The notes under the pieces are model-generated. The model saw nothing but the letters and a program-made list of their open reading frames with translations. It did no database searches and had not been told where the DNA came from. Position numbers and translations under genes: made by a program. 39,287 nt of DNA from Actinoallomurus sp. (GTDB lineage: Bacteria > Actinomycetota > Actinomycetes > Streptosporangiales > Streptosporangiaceae). Location: the NCBI GenBank assembly GCA_025964685.1, contig JAOPYG010000342.1:1-39287 (forward strand). The letters are read 5' to 3'. Positions 15,807 to 24,323 of this stretch are shown here, piece by piece; within the stretch, counting starts at the first letter, position 1, and each line of letters starts with the position of its first letter.

Positions 15807-16340
15807 ACCCCGCGGCGCGGCTGACGCCGAGCGGCCGGGGTTCCGCACCGGGGCGGGCGTGCCGATGCGTCCCGCCTTCGTGACCCGCACCGGCGGGACG
15901 GCCTGACGGCCACATGGCCGCCTCTGAAGCCACCGACCGGCTGGGCCGAGCTGGCAGACGAACTCACGGAGCGAGGACCACAGCGGCGTCCAGGTGCCCG
16001 GCCAGGGGCCGCTGAGCCCCCGGCGCGACCACTGGCCTACGGCCGAGCCAGGCAACGGCAACCCCGGTCCCTCGACCGAGCCACGCCCCGACCGACCGCC
16101 CCACCGCCCGCAGGGCGACCGACCCACCGCCGGCCCAGGCACTCGCAGCGAACCCGGCGTAGCGACCGAGCCAGGCCCCGGCAACAGAGGCGTTCATCCC
16201 GCTGGGCAGACCGTGTCCTCACGTCGGCTTCGGCGCGGACGGCCGGGCAGCGAGTGAGTGGCCTCCGACGGACGCGCCGTCTGGTCCACCGACCACACGC
16301 GCGGGTTCGGCGCCCCCGTACCGCGCGGGCCTGTGCGGGG
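15807..16340. other. 534-bp region without a supported gene
   Basis: It lies between the TetR gene (plus) and the 3' end of ppx (minus). ORFs are present on both strands, but all have the composition of random high-GC frames. The most protein-like is minus 15964-16197 (77 codons), with repeated AWLGR and GAWLGR segments, but it has no ribosome site. Nothing else recognised. Confidence 0.6.
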
Positions 16341-17276
16341 TCAGCCGGTCTGAGGCAGCAGGTCCAGGCGGCGCAGGATCACTCCCTCGCGCAGGGCCCA
16401 CGGGCAGACCGCCGCCTCGGCGACACCCAGAAGGTCCATGGCGGCGTCGGCGACGATCGCGCCCGCCGGGAGCTGTGGTGCCCGGCCCTCGGACACTCCG
16501 GGCAACTCCGCGCGTTCCTCGGCGGTCATCACGGGGAGCCGTCCGGCCCACTCGGTGACCTCGGCGTGCGAGAGTACGCGCTTGACGAGCGGTCCCTGGC
16601 TGGAGGGGGCCGCACCGGCGATGCGGGCGAGCTGCCGGAACGTCTTGGAGGTGGCCACGGCGTGGTCCGGCGCGCCGTACCTGAGGACTCCGCCCACCTC
16701 GCGGGCGATCGTCGTGCGCACGTGCTTGCGGAGCTGGCGTACCTCTTCCGGAGGCGGCGGATCCGTACTGAGCCAGTCACGCGTCAGGCGGCCGGCGCCG
16801 AGAGGCAGCGACACGGCCGCGTCCGGCTCCTCGTCGGCACCCGAGGCGATCTCCAGGGAGCCGCCGCCGATGTCCAGGACGAGCAGCCGCCCCGACGACC
16901 AGCCGAACCAGCGCCGCGCCGCCAGGAAGGTCAGGCGGGCCTCGTCGGCGCCGGACAGCACCGGGATGTCGATGCCGCTGCTTTCGCGGATGCCGCCCAG
17001 GACCTCCTCGCCGTTGACCGCGTCGCGGATCGCGGAGGTCGCGAACGCCACCACCTCTTCGACGCCCTTGTCCTCCGCGATGCGGATGGCGTCGTCGACG
17101 AAGGAGTGGAGGCGCTGTGCGCCCACCTGGGACAGGCGGTTGCCGTCCTCGAGGTACGCGGTGAGCCGCAGTTCGTTCTTGTGGGAGAACGCCGGCAGCG
17201 GCGCCGCGCCCTGGTGTGCGTCCACCACCAGCAGGTGCACGGTATTGGAGCCCACATCGAGGACACCGAGTCTCAT
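16341..17276 (-). CDS. ppx: Exopolyphosphatase, Ppx/GppA family (Rv0496-like short form)
   Basis: A 311-residue enzyme of the ASKHA fold that releases phosphate from polyphosphate or pppGpp. Phosphate-1 motif is [19 protein letters not shown] at the start. [12 protein letters not shown] and the phosphate-2 loop [12 protein letters not shown] follow. The protein stops after [16 protein letters not shown], so it lacks the C-terminal HD-like domain of long Ppx, as in mycobacterial PPX1. The ATG at 17276 is preferred: the family begins here, and TAGCGT (17289-17284) lies seven bases ahead, suggesting leaderless expression. An upstream ATG at 17327 would add 17 residues. It is 64 bp downstream of the CPBP gene in sequence but transcribed away from it in the same direction, so it does not read through from it. 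Confidence 0.92.
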   Translation of the reverse strand: MRLGVLDVGSNTVHLLVVDAHQGAAPLPAFSHKNELRLTAYLEDGNRLSQVGAQRLHSFVDDAIRIAEDKGVEEVVAFATSAIRDAVNGEEVLGGIRESSGIDIPVLSGADEARLTFLAARRWFGWSSGRLLVLDIGGGSLEIASGADEEPDAAVSLPLGAGRLTRDWLSTDPPPPEEVRQLRKHVRTTIAREVGGVLRYGAPDHAVATSKTFRQLARIAGAAPSSQGPLVKRVLSHAEVTEWAGRLPVMTAEERAELPGVSEGRAPQLPAGAIVADAAMDLLGVAEAAVCPWALREGVILRRLDLLPQTG

Positions 17277-17289
17277 ACCCAAGACGCTA
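17277..17289 (-). promoter_or_regulatory. Candidate leaderless -10 element for ppx
   Basis: TAGCGT (17289 to 17284) followed by seven bases and the ATG, with no Shine-Dalgarno. No recognisable -35. Confidence 0.4.
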
Positions 17290-17340
17290 TCGGTTCGGGG
17301 AGCGTCGTTTTCGACGGATGTCGCCATCTGATCGGCGCGC

Positions 17341-18123
17341 TCACGGCAGCCATGCCACGTGCCCGTGCAGCAACGTGTAGCCGACGAAGGTGACGCCGTC
17401 GATGAGCGTGTGCGCGACGACGAGAGGTGCCGCGCGCCCCCACCGCTGGTACAGGCGGCCGAAGATCAGGCCCATGACGACGTTGCCGGCGAACCCGCCG
17501 AAGCCCTGATAGAGGTGGTACGAGCCGCGCAGCAGCGCGCTGACCGTGAGGGCATGGCCCGGCCGCCAGCCGAGCTGGGAGAGCCGGTGCAGCAGATAGC
17601 CCGCGACGAGGATCTCCTCCAGCACGCCGTTCTGCGCGGCGGCCAGCAGCAGCACCGGGATGCGCCACCAGACGGCAGGCAGCTGCGCGGGCACGACGGT
17701 GAGGTTGGCGCCGGAGTGGTATGCGGCGAGGTACAGCGCGAGACCGGCACCACCGATCACCGCGGCCAGCACGGCGCCGCGCACGGTGTCCTGCAGCGGC
17801 CTGCGGCGGTCGGCGCCCAGCGTGGCGAGCGACTCCCCGGACCGCAGGAGCAGGTACGCGACGAGCGCCACGGGTGCCACCGCGATCGCGATGTTGAGAA
17901 GCTGGAACGCCAGGTCGATCCAGGGCCGCCCGGGCGCGAGGGAACCGACCAGCAGGGCCTTCTGCCGCGAGAGCGGCTTGGGCGCGGTCAGCGAGGCGAT
18001 GAGCTGCAGCAACGCCGACACGCCGCTGGCCCCGAGCGACAGCGCGAAGACCACCCAGATCTCGGCGGTGAGCAGCCGCCGGCTGAGCGTCGGCGCCTCC
18101 GGAGTCACGCTCACTCCACTCAC
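17341..18123 (-). CDS. CPBP-family intramembrane protease-like protein
   Basis: About 260 residues and 7-8 membrane helices. CPBP motif 1 is V-L-E169-E170-I-L-V-A174-G-Y-L-L: the two Glu are kept, but the usual Arg four residues on is Ala. Motif 2 is the SYHLYQG region with His, and motif 3 is [12 protein letters not shown]. The family includes prenyl-protein proteases and bacteriocin-immunity proteins; the substrate is unknown here. The start is GTG at 18123, with GGAGAG about eight bases upstream. An in-frame ATG at 18303 would add a low-complexity segment encoded by a 9-bp minisatellite and is rejected. The gene precedes ppx on the same strand. Confidence 0.82.
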   Translation of the reverse strand: MSGVSVTPEAPTLSRRLLTAEIWVVFALSLGASGVSALLQLIASLTAPKPLSRQKALLVGSLAPGRPWIDLAFQLLNIAIAVAPVALVAYLLLRSGESLATLGADRRRPLQDTVRGAVLAAVIGGAGLALYLAAYHSGANLTVVPAQLPAVWWRIPVLLLAAAQNGVLEEILVAGYLLHRLSQLGWRPGHALTVSALLRGSYHLYQGFGGFAGNVVMGLIFGRLYQRWGRAAPLVVAHTLIDGVTFVGYTLLHGHVAWLP

Positions 18124-18451
18124 CCGACGCTCTCCGCGCCACGACCACCCCGGTCCCCTGACCTGCGCGAGGTAGGCGGGGTAGGCGAGGTAGGCGAGGT
18201 AGGCGACATGCGCTGAGTGCCGGCCGTGAGCGGGCCGCTCGACATGCGTCGGGCACCCCGCATACGTGGGGTGACCGGCGCCTGCGAGGTGTTCGGCGTG
18301 CACGGGAGGCCTGGAAGGCGCGGCAGGCCGGGCCGGCGGAGGCCGGGGTCCTGCCGTGAGTCGCCGGACGGGCCTGACGGCCCTGGTCCGCCGGGGTCGA
18401 CGGGCGCGGACCGCGGTCGGGGGATGCTCACAACGCGCACCGTAGCAGGGG
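18124..18451. other. 328-bp intergenic region upstream of the CPBP gene
   Basis: No gene is supported. It contains the 9-bp minisatellite (18169-18204) and a GC-rich stretch with short GGCCGG-type inverted repeats near 18320-18350. The latter may act as a terminator for the acyl-CoA carboxylase operon; I could not define a clear stem. Confidence 0.5.
18169..18204. repeat. Four tandem 9-bp units (GAGGTAGGC)
   Basis: Units at 18169, 18178, 18187 and 18196. The second differs by one base (GGGGTAGGC); the others are identical. It lies about 45 bp upstream of the CPBP start codon, where it could separate promoter elements. Confidence 0.92.
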
Positions 18452-19204
18452 TCAGGAGAGCCACCGTGGGTCGCGTTTGCCCAGGAAGGCGGCGATGCCC
18501 TCCTTCGCCTCGTCCGAGGCGAAGCGGTCGGCTGACAGCTCGGCCATCCGCGCGAAACCCTCCTCCACCGTCATCGACGGGACGGTGCGCGGCAGCTGTT
18601 TCGCGATGGCCAGGGCCTCCGGCGCGCCGCGTAGGAGCATGCCGGTGTAGTGGGCGACGGCCTCGTCCAGCTCCTCCGCCGGGACCGCTCGGTTGATCAG
18701 GCCGATCTCCTGGGCGCGCCGGGCGTCGAAGACCTCGCCGGTCAGGAAGTACTCCGCCGCGGCACGCGGGTCCATGCGGCGCAAACAGGTCACGGCGATC
18801 ATCGCGGGCACGACGCCGAGGCGTACCTCGGTGAAGGCGAACGTCGCGGTGTCCGGGGCGACGGCCAGGTCACACGCGGTGACGAGGCCCAGGCCGCCCG
18901 CCCGTGCCGGTCCGTTGAGGCGGGCCACGACCGGTTTGGGGCTGTCCCAGATGAGCCCGACCAGGCCGGGCACATCCGGCGGCGGCTCACCGGCCGACTG
19001 TTCCTTCAGGTCGGCGCCCGCGCAGAAGACCGGGCCGGTACCCGTCAGCACGACGACGCGTACGCCGTCGTCGCCGAGCGCGGCGGTGAGCGCCTCGCGG
19101 AGTTCGGTGACGAGCCGCCGCGACAGGGCGTTGCGGTTGCGCGGCGAGTCCATGGTGATCGTCGCTACGCCGCCGTCGACGGCGTGGTGGACCAGGGGTT
19201 CCAT
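18452..19204 (-). CDS. Enoyl-CoA hydratase/isomerase family protein
   Basis: A 250-residue crotonase-fold enzyme. The oxyanion-hole segments are FCAGADLKE and ARAGGLGLVTACDLAVA; the catalytic-Glu region EVRLGVVPAM is present. In leucine and related catabolic clusters the crotonase next to a biotin-dependent carboxylase hydrates 3-methylglutaconyl-CoA, the likely role here given the neighbours. The ATG at 19204 has GAGGA six bases upstream. A GTG at 19210 overlapping the carboxylase stop as GTGA is an alternative. The long in-frame extension to 20503 is an antisense-like shadow of the carboxylase gene. Confidence 0.9.
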   Translation of the reverse strand: MEPLVHHAVDGGVATITMDSPRNRNALSRRLVTELREALTAALGDDGVRVVVLTGTGPVFCAGADLKEQSAGEPPPDVPGLVGLIWDSPKPVVARLNGPARAGGLGLVTACDLAVAPDTATFAFTEVRLGVVPAMIAVTCLRRMDPRAAAEYFLTGEVFDARRAQEIGLINRAVPAEELDEAVAHYTGMLLRGAPEALAIAKQLPRTVPSMTVEEGFARMAELSADRFASDEAKEGIAAFLGKRDPRWLS

Positions 19205-19206
19205 CT

Positions 19207-21132
19207 TCACTCCTCGGTGACGACGGCGAGTACGGCGCCGGTCTCGACCTGGCCGCCCACCTCGGCGTGCAGCGTGGTGACCACGCCGGCCGCCGGGGCG
19301 AGGATCTGGTGTTCCATCTTCATCGCCTCCAGCCACAGCATCGGCTGGCCGCGTTCGACGGTGTCGCCCTCGCTCACGGCGATCCGGATGACCGAGCCGG
19401 GCATGGGCGCGAGCAGGGTGCCGGGCGCGATCTGCTCGGCGGGGTCGGGAAGGAGCTCGACCGGCGTGAGCGTCACCGCGCCCAGCACCGAGTCGACGTA
19501 CACGCGCCCGGCGTGCCGCGCGACCGTGAACCGCAGCCGTACGCCCCCGCACGCCAGGACGACCTCGTCCGGGGTGGCCGCGACGAGCTCGGTGTCCTCG
19601 TGCCCCTCGGCGGCCAGTCCGTCGCGCGTGACGCGGTAGCGGACCTCGGCCTCCTCGAAGTCGGCCCGCCGCGGCCCCGAGGGGACGTTGCGCCAGCCGG
19701 CCGGCAGGTCGCGCAATACGGTCGCCTCCGCCCGGGTGGCGGCGGCACCCGCGAGCGCGGCGGCCAGCGCCGACAGGCGTACGGCGCCGGAGCCGGCGAG
19801 GCGGCCGGTGGTGTCGTGCCGGTCGAGGAAGCCGGTGTCGGTGGCCCCGCCCAGGAACGCCTCGTGCCGGAGCGTGTTGACGAGCTGGTCGCGATTGGTG
19901 ACCAGGCCGTGCACGCGCGCGCCGGCCAGTGCGGTGGCCAGCCGCCGGGCCGCCGCCGCACGGGTGGGCGCGTAGGCGACGACCTTGGCGAGCATCGGGT
20001 CGTAGTGGGTGGAGACGACGCTCCCGGGCACCACCCCCGCGTCGAGCCGGAGCCCGTACGCGCCCGGCGCACGGAACTCGGCGTCGACTCCGGGGACGTC
20101 GAAGGCGTGCAGGGTGCCGCTGTGCGGCCGGTACGCCTCCGCGGGGTCCTCGGCGTAGAGCCGGGCCTCGATCGCGTGGCCCGAGGGCCGCGGCGGGTCG
20201 TGCAGGGCGAGCCCCTCGGCCACCTCGAGCTGCAAGGCCACCAGGTCGACGCCGAAGACGCACTCGGTGACGGGGTGTTCGACCTGCAGCCGGGTGTTGA
20301 CCTCGAGGAAGAAGAAGCCGCCGTCCGGGGCGAGCATGAACTCCACGGTGCCGGCCCCGTGATAGCCGATCGCGCGGGCCGCCGCGGCCGCGGCCTCGCA
20401 GAGGCGCTGCCGCAGCTCGGTGTCGACGGCCGGCGAGGGCGCCTCCTCGATCACCTTCTGGTGGCGCCGCTGGATGGAGCACTCCCGCTCCCCCAGGGTC
20501 CACACCGTGCCGTGGACGTCGGCGAGCACCTGGACCTCGATGTGGCGGGCACCGGTCAGCAGCGGCTCGCAGAACACCGACGGGTCGCCGAACGCCGACT
20601 CGGCCTCACGCCGTGCCGACGCGATCGCCTCGGCCAGCCCGGTGGCGTCCCGTACGACGCGCATGCCCCGGCCACCGCCACCGGCCGACGCCTTGACCAG
20701 CACCGGGAAGTCGGTGATCGCGTCCGGGTCCAGGTCGGGGAGTACGGGCACGCCCGCCGCGCGCATCAGTCGCTTGGCCTCGGTCTTCAGGCCCATCGCC
20801 GCGATCGCCGTGGGCAGCGGCCCCACCCAGGTCAGGCCGGCGCCGATGACCGCCTCGGCGAACTCGGCGTTCTCGGACAGGAAGCCGTACCCCGGATGGA
20901 TCGCGTCGGCGCCGGTGTCACGGGCGGCGGTCAGGAGCGCCTTCTGGTCCAGGTAGGTCTCCGCGGGGGACGCGCCCGGCAGGCGTACGGCCCGGTCGGC
21001 CTCGACGGCGTGCGGCAGCCCGGCGTCCGGGTCGGAGAACACCGCGACCGTCTCGATGCCCAGGTCACGGCAGGTACGGAAGACACGGCGGGCGATCTCG
21101 CCCCGGTTGGCCACCAGCAGTCTGGAGATCAT
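19207..21132 (-). CDS. accA1: Acyl-CoA carboxylase alpha subunit (biotin carboxylase plus BCCP)
   Basis: A 641-residue protein. The biotin carboxylase domain covers about 1-450 (LLVANRGEIARRVFRTCRDLG, the ATP-grasp Gly loop GGGGRGMRVV, ECSIQRRHQKVIEEAPSP, then VEFMLAPDGGFFFLEVNTRLQVEHPVTE split across the core). After a middle domain comes a C-terminal biotinyl domain with the biotin Lys in EAMKMEH. It carboxylates biotin with ATP and bicarbonate for the partner carboxyltransferase, which lies 4 bp upstream. The pair resembles AccA1/AccD1, the methylcrotonyl-CoA carboxylase of mycobacteria. Specificity is inferred from the partner and the hydratase. Confidence 0.92.
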   Translation of the reverse strand: MISRLLVANRGEIARRVFRTCRDLGIETVAVFSDPDAGLPHAVEADRAVRLPGASPAETYLDQKALLTAARDTGADAIHPGYGFLSENAEFAEAVIGAGLTWVGPLPTAIAAMGLKTEAKRLMRAAGVPVLPDLDPDAITDFPVLVKASAGGGGRGMRVVRDATGLAEAIASARREAESAFGDPSVFCEPLLTGARHIEVQVLADVHGTVWTLGERECSIQRRHQKVIEEAPSPAVDTELRQRLCEAAAAAARAIGYHGAGTVEFMLAPDGGFFFLEVNTRLQVEHPVTECVFGVDLVALQLEVAEGLALHDPPRPSGHAIEARLYAEDPAEAYRPHSGTLHAFDVPGVDAEFRAPGAYGLRLDAGVVPGSVVSTHYDPMLAKVVAYAPTRAAAARRLATALAGARVHGLVTNRDQLVNTLRHEAFLGGATDTGFLDRHDTTGRLAGSGAVRLSALAAALAGAAATRAEATVLRDLPAGWRNVPSGPRRADFEEAEVRYRVTRDGLAAEGHEDTELVAATPDEVVLACGGVRLRFTVARHAGRVYVDSVLGAVTLTPVELLPDPAEQIAPGTLLAPMPGSVIRIAVSEGDTVERGQPMLWLEAMKMEHQILAPAAGVVTTLHAEVGGQVETGAVLAVVTEE

Positions 21133-21136
21133 TCGC

Positions 21137-22735
21137 CTACATCCTGAAGACGCCGAAGCCGCTCGCCGGTGGGGCGGCGGGTGCGCTGTTGATCGCGGAC
21201 AGGCAGAGCCCGAGGACGGTGCGGGTGTCGCGGGGATCGATGACCCCGTCGTCGTACAGCCGCCCGGACAGGAAGAACGGCAGCGACTCCGACTCGATCT
21301 GCGCCTCGACCAGCGCGCGCATCTGGGCGTCGGCCTCCTCGTCGAAGTCCTGCCCTCTTGCCTGCGCCGCCTGGCGGCCGACGATGGACATCACGCCGGC
21401 CAGCTGCGCCGGACCCATGACCGCCGACTTGGCGCTCGGCCAGGTGAACAGGAAACGCGGCGCGTACGCCCGGCCGCACATGCCGTAGTTGCCCGCGCCG
21501 TACGAGGCGCCCAGAACGACGGTCAGGTGCGGCACCCTGCTGTTGGACACCGCGTTGATCATCATGGCGCCGTGCTTGATGATGCCGCCCTGCTCGTACT
21601 CCTTGCCGACCATGTAGCCGGTGGTGTTCTGCAGGAAGAGCAGTGGCGTGCCGGTCTGGTTCGCCAGCTGGATGAACTGCGCGGCCTTCTGCGACTCCTG
21701 TCCGAAGAGCACGCCCCGGGCGTTGGCGAGCACGCCGATCGGGTAGCCGTGCAGGGTCGCCCAGCCGGTGACGAGGCTCGTGCCGTACATCGGCTTGAAC
21801 TCGTCGAAGTCGGACCCGTCGGTGATGCGGGCGATCACCTCGTGCGGGTCGAAGGGGATCTTGAGGTCCTCCGGGACGATGCCGAGCAGTTCTTCTTCGT
21901 CGTACTTGGGTGGCCGTGTGCTCATCGGCTGCCGGCCCTGTTTGCGCCAGTTGAGGCGGGCCACGATCCGGCGGCCGATCCGCAGCGCGTCGCGCTCGTC
22001 GGCCGCCATGTAGTCGGCGAGGCCGCTCGTACGGGCGTGCATCTCGGCGCCGCCCAGCTCCTCGTCGCCGGACTCCTCCCCGGTCGCCATCTTGACCAGC
22101 GGAGGACCGCCGAGGAAGACCTTGGCTCGGTCCTTGACCATGACGACGTAGTCGCTCATGCCGGGCAGGTACGCGCCGCCGGCCGTGGAGTTGCCGAAGA
22201 CCAGGGCGATCGTGGGGATGCCCGCCGCGGAGAGCCTCGTCAGGTCGCGGAAGATCCGGCCGCCCGGGATGAAGATCTCTTTCTGCGTGGGCAGGTCGGC
22301 GCCGCCGGACTCGACCAGGTTGATCAGCGGAAGGTGGTTCTCCAGGGCGATGTCGGCGGCGCGGAAGGACTTGGCGACGGACCAGGGGTTGCTGGAGCCA
22401 CCGCGTACGGTCGGGTCGCTCGCGACGATCACGCACTCGACGCCCTCGACCACGCCGATCCCGCTGACGACACTCGCGCCGACCGCGAAGTCACTGCCCC
22501 ACGCGGCGAGCGGGGACAGCTCCAGGAACGGGGCGTCCGGATCGAGGAGCAGCTCGATCCGCTCACGGGCGAGCAGCTTGCCGCGCTTGCGGTGCCGGTC
22601 GACGTACTTCGGGCCGCCGCCGGCCACCGCCTTCGCATGCTCGGCGTCCAGCTCCGCGATCTTGCCCAGCATCGCCGCCCGGCGCTCGGCGTACGCGTCA
22701 CCGGCGAGGTCGAGCGCGCTGGTGAGAACCGTCAT
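21137..22735 (-). CDS. accD1: Acyl-CoA carboxylase beta subunit (methylcrotonyl-CoA carboxylase type)
   Basis: A 532-residue carboxyltransferase. N-terminal half: ARERIELLLDPDAPFLELS, ASDPTVRGGSSNPWSVAKS, LVESGGADLPTQ, VFGNSTAGGAYLPGMSDY and GGPPLVKMATGEE, typical of methylcrotonyl/geranyl-CoA types rather than propionyl-CoA types. C-terminal half: biotin-binding region with GASYGAGNYGMCGRAY. The ATG at 22735 is chosen for AAAGG six bases upstream; ATG at 22777 lacks a site. First gene of the accD-accA-hydratase operon. No acyl-CoA dehydrogenase or HMG-CoA lyase is in the window, so the leucine pathway is incomplete here. Confidence 0.92.
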   Translation of the reverse strand: MTVLTSALDLAGDAYAERRAAMLGKIAELDAEHAKAVAGGGPKYVDRHRKRGKLLARERIELLLDPDAPFLELSPLAAWGSDFAVGASVVSGIGVVEGVECVIVASDPTVRGGSSNPWSVAKSFRAADIALENHLPLINLVESGGADLPTQKEIFIPGGRIFRDLTRLSAAGIPTIALVFGNSTAGGAYLPGMSDYVVMVKDRAKVFLGGPPLVKMATGEESGDEELGGAEMHARTSGLADYMAADERDALRIGRRIVARLNWRKQGRQPMSTRPPKYDEEELLGIVPEDLKIPFDPHEVIARITDGSDFDEFKPMYGTSLVTGWATLHGYPIGVLANARGVLFGQESQKAAQFIQLANQTGTPLLFLQNTTGYMVGKEYEQGGIIKHGAMMINAVSNSRVPHLTVVLGASYGAGNYGMCGRAYAPRFLFTWPSAKSAVMGPAQLAGVMSIVGRQAAQARGQDFDEEADAQMRALVEAQIESESLPFFLSGRLYDDGVIDPRDTRTVLGLCLSAINSAPAAPPASGFGVFRM

Positions 22736-23024
22736 GCTCCGCCTTTCACCTTCTTGCTTCGCGTCGAGTATGGCCAAGCGGCCGGGTGGAGGGGAAGATC
22801 CACACCGGTGAGGCGAATCTCATTCGGTGGACGCCGGGGCGGCCGCCGCCCCCGTACGGGACCGGCTCGCCGGGCGGTGACCTCCCCATTCACCGCGCCC
22901 GCGCTTTCGGAGGTCAGCGTATCCCCGGGCACTGACGGGCACGGGCCGGTGCGGCACGGGCCGGTGGGCGTCGTCGCGGCTTTGCCCGCGGTACGACGGG
23001 GAGCCGCGCTCGTTTCGCCGTGCC
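22736..23024. other. Divergent intergenic region between accD1 and the HTH gene
   Basis: No gene supported. It contains a short inverted repeat CGAAT-CTC-ATTCG (22814-22826), about 80 bp upstream of accD1 and a possible operator for that operon. There is also an imperfect 15-bp tandem pair around GGCACGGGCCGGTG (22938-22966). The accD1 promoter is probably near CATACT on the minus strand (about 22767-22772); the evidence is weak. Confidence 0.4.
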
Positions 23025-23070
23025 GTCAACCAAGGTTGACAACCGCCAGGCGTCAACCTATGTTGACAGC
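23025..23070 (+). promoter_or_regulatory. Leaderless consensus promoter overlapped by two 16-bp palindromic operators
   Basis: A -35 TTGACA (23036-23041) and -10 TATGTT (23059-23064) are separated by exactly 17 bp. The -10 lies six bases before the ATG at 23071, so the mRNA should be leaderless. Palindrome 1, GTCAACCAAGGTTGAC (23025-23040), covers the -35. Palindrome 2, GTCAACCTATGTTGAC (23052-23067), covers the -10. The two boxes share GTCAAC-N4-GTTGAC and are 27 bp apart centre to centre. Occupancy of either box would block RNA polymerase, so this is a repressor-controlled promoter. Confidence 0.88.
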
Positions 23071-23304
23071 ATGAGCGATGGAGTACAGCTCGCCCAGGAG
23101 GCGAGCAGCCGTGACCCGGCGATCGGGCTGCGGGCCGTCCGCGCGTTGCGCGAGCTGGCCGAGCGGCTTGAGGCGCTGCAGGTCGGAAACGCGCGCGACC
23201 AGGGATGGTCCTGGCAGGAGATCGCGATCTGTCTCGGTGTCAGCCGGCAGGCGGTCCACAAGAAGCACGGCGGCAGCCGGCGGATTCTCGGTAAGGAGCG
23301 CTAG
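23071..23304 (+). CDS. Small helix-turn-helix protein paired with a Clp-N protein
   Basis: A 77-residue protein. Helical N-terminus (DPAIGLRAVRALRELAERLE), then a helix-turn-helix at about 45-67 (GWSWQEIAICLGVSRQAVHKKHG) and a basic tail. It most likely binds the two palindromes at its own promoter, probably as a dimer, though the Clp-N partner may be required. The ATG at 23071 is set by the leaderless promoter. Its last codons supply AAGGAG for the next gene, whose ATG starts 2 bp after the stop, so the two are co-translated. Such HTH plus Clp-N pairs recur in actinobacteria. Confidence 0.9.
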   Translation: MSDGVQLAQEASSRDPAIGLRAVRALRELAERLEALQVGNARDQGWSWQEIAICLGVSRQAVHKKHGGSRRILGKER

Positions 23305-23306
23305 GG

Positions 23307-23861
23307 ATGTTCGAACGGTTCACCAACGAGGCACGCGCGGCCGTAGTGCGGGCGCAGGAGGAGGCACGCCGGCTGCACCATCAGGTCATCGGCACCGAAC
23401 ACCTCCTGCTCGCCATACTCGAGACGGGTGAGGGTGCCGGCGCACAGGCGCTGCGTGCTCGCGGCGTCGACGCGGCCGACCTGCGCCGCCGTATCGTCGG
23501 CATCGTCGACCCGCCCGGCGACGATCTGGACTCGGCGGCACTCGCGACGCTCGGCATCGACCTGGAAGAGGTACGCCGGGTCACCGAGGCGAGCTTCGGC
23601 CCCGGCGCACTCGACGCGCGCGGCCGCAAGCCGACCAGACCGGGCCACATCCCGTTCAGCAAACGCGCCAAGAAGGTCCTGGAACTCTCCCTGCGCGAGG
23701 CCGTACGGCTGGGACACAACCACATCGGCACCGGGCACGTCCTGCTGGGCCTGATCCGGGAGGGCGAGGGCCTCGCACCCCTGGTACTCACGGACGCGGG
23801 CGTCGACCTCGCCACCCTGCGCGAGGACGTCACCCGCCTCCTCTCCTCCGAGGCCGCCTGA
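23307..23861 (+). CDS. Clp N-domain protein without ATPase (ClpC2-like)
   Basis: A 184-residue protein with two Clp N repeats: 2-63 (FTNEARAAVVRAQEEARRL, VIGTEHLLLAILET) and 116-179 (FSKRAKKVLELSLREAVRL, HIGTGHVLLGLIREGEG). A middle segment (77-101) joins them. There is no Walker motif, so it is not an unfoldase. It mimics the substrate-receptor domain of ClpC. The mycobacterial ClpC2 of similar type sequesters ClpC1-targeting antibiotics such as cyclomarin and affects its own expression (recalled, not checked). A role as adaptor, decoy or degradation-sensitive co-regulator with the HTH partner is inferred. Confidence 0.9.
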   Translation: MFERFTNEARAAVVRAQEEARRLHHQVIGTEHLLLAILETGEGAGAQALRARGVDAADLRRRIVGIVDPPGDDLDSAALATLGIDLEEVRRVTEASFGPGALDARGRKPTRPGHIPFSKRAKKVLELSLREAVRLGHNHIGTGHVLLGLIREGEGLAPLVLTDAGVDLATLREDVTRLLSSEAA

Positions 23862-24323
23862 CCAGCGGCGAGCGCGTCACCGGCCAGGAGGTCGATGACG
23901 CCCCACAGGCCCGCCCACCGGCCCGACCGGGGGACGGGCCTTCGGGCGATACCGGAGCCTCGCCGGTCATGGCGGTCACTCGCACGACCCACACCGGCCG
24001 GCGCATGGCCGCACCGGGCACGCCAGGTACGGCACACCGCACATGAAGGCGCTCGCCACCCAGCCGACCGTGTCGTGATCATTCGACCACGGAGGGCCAC
24101 CACCACGTCCCGCCGGGCCAGCCGGTCGATGAGCCGGTAGGCGGCCTGACGGCCCCTACGACCCAGGCCGATCCCGATCGCCGGAGGACGCACGCGGAGA
24201 ACACCCGGCCGCACCGCTGACGCGTTCCGACCGGAGCCGATCCCGCTCACGAGCTTTGGCCACGCGCACGCGGGCCCGCACCCCAACATCGCGAGCCGGC
24301 ACCGCCCCCGAGGGGGCGGACGG
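23862..24323. other. 462-bp region without a supported gene
   Basis: Between the Clp-N gene and the GNAT gene. Apart from the terminator at 23907-23941, nothing is recognisable. ORFs on both strands are short or Arg/Pro-rich shadows without ribosome sites. Confidence 0.6.
23907..23941 (+). terminator. Long hairpin after the Clp-N gene
   Basis: AGGCCCG (23907-23913) pairs with CGGGCCT (23935-23941). The stem continues inward through CC/GG and CCGG/CCGG, with single symmetrical mismatches and a 5-base loop, and is followed by TTCGGG. It lies 45 bp past the stop. Confidence 0.6.

Noticed and set aside
15964..16197. 77-codon minus-strand ORF with AWLGR repeats
   Set aside because: No ribosome site, no family match recalled, composition like surrounding frames; kept only as a note in the region entry.
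22938..22966. 15-bp imperfect tandem pair around GGCACGGGCCGGTG
   Set aside because: Only two copies, low complexity, no link to a promoter or gene boundary.
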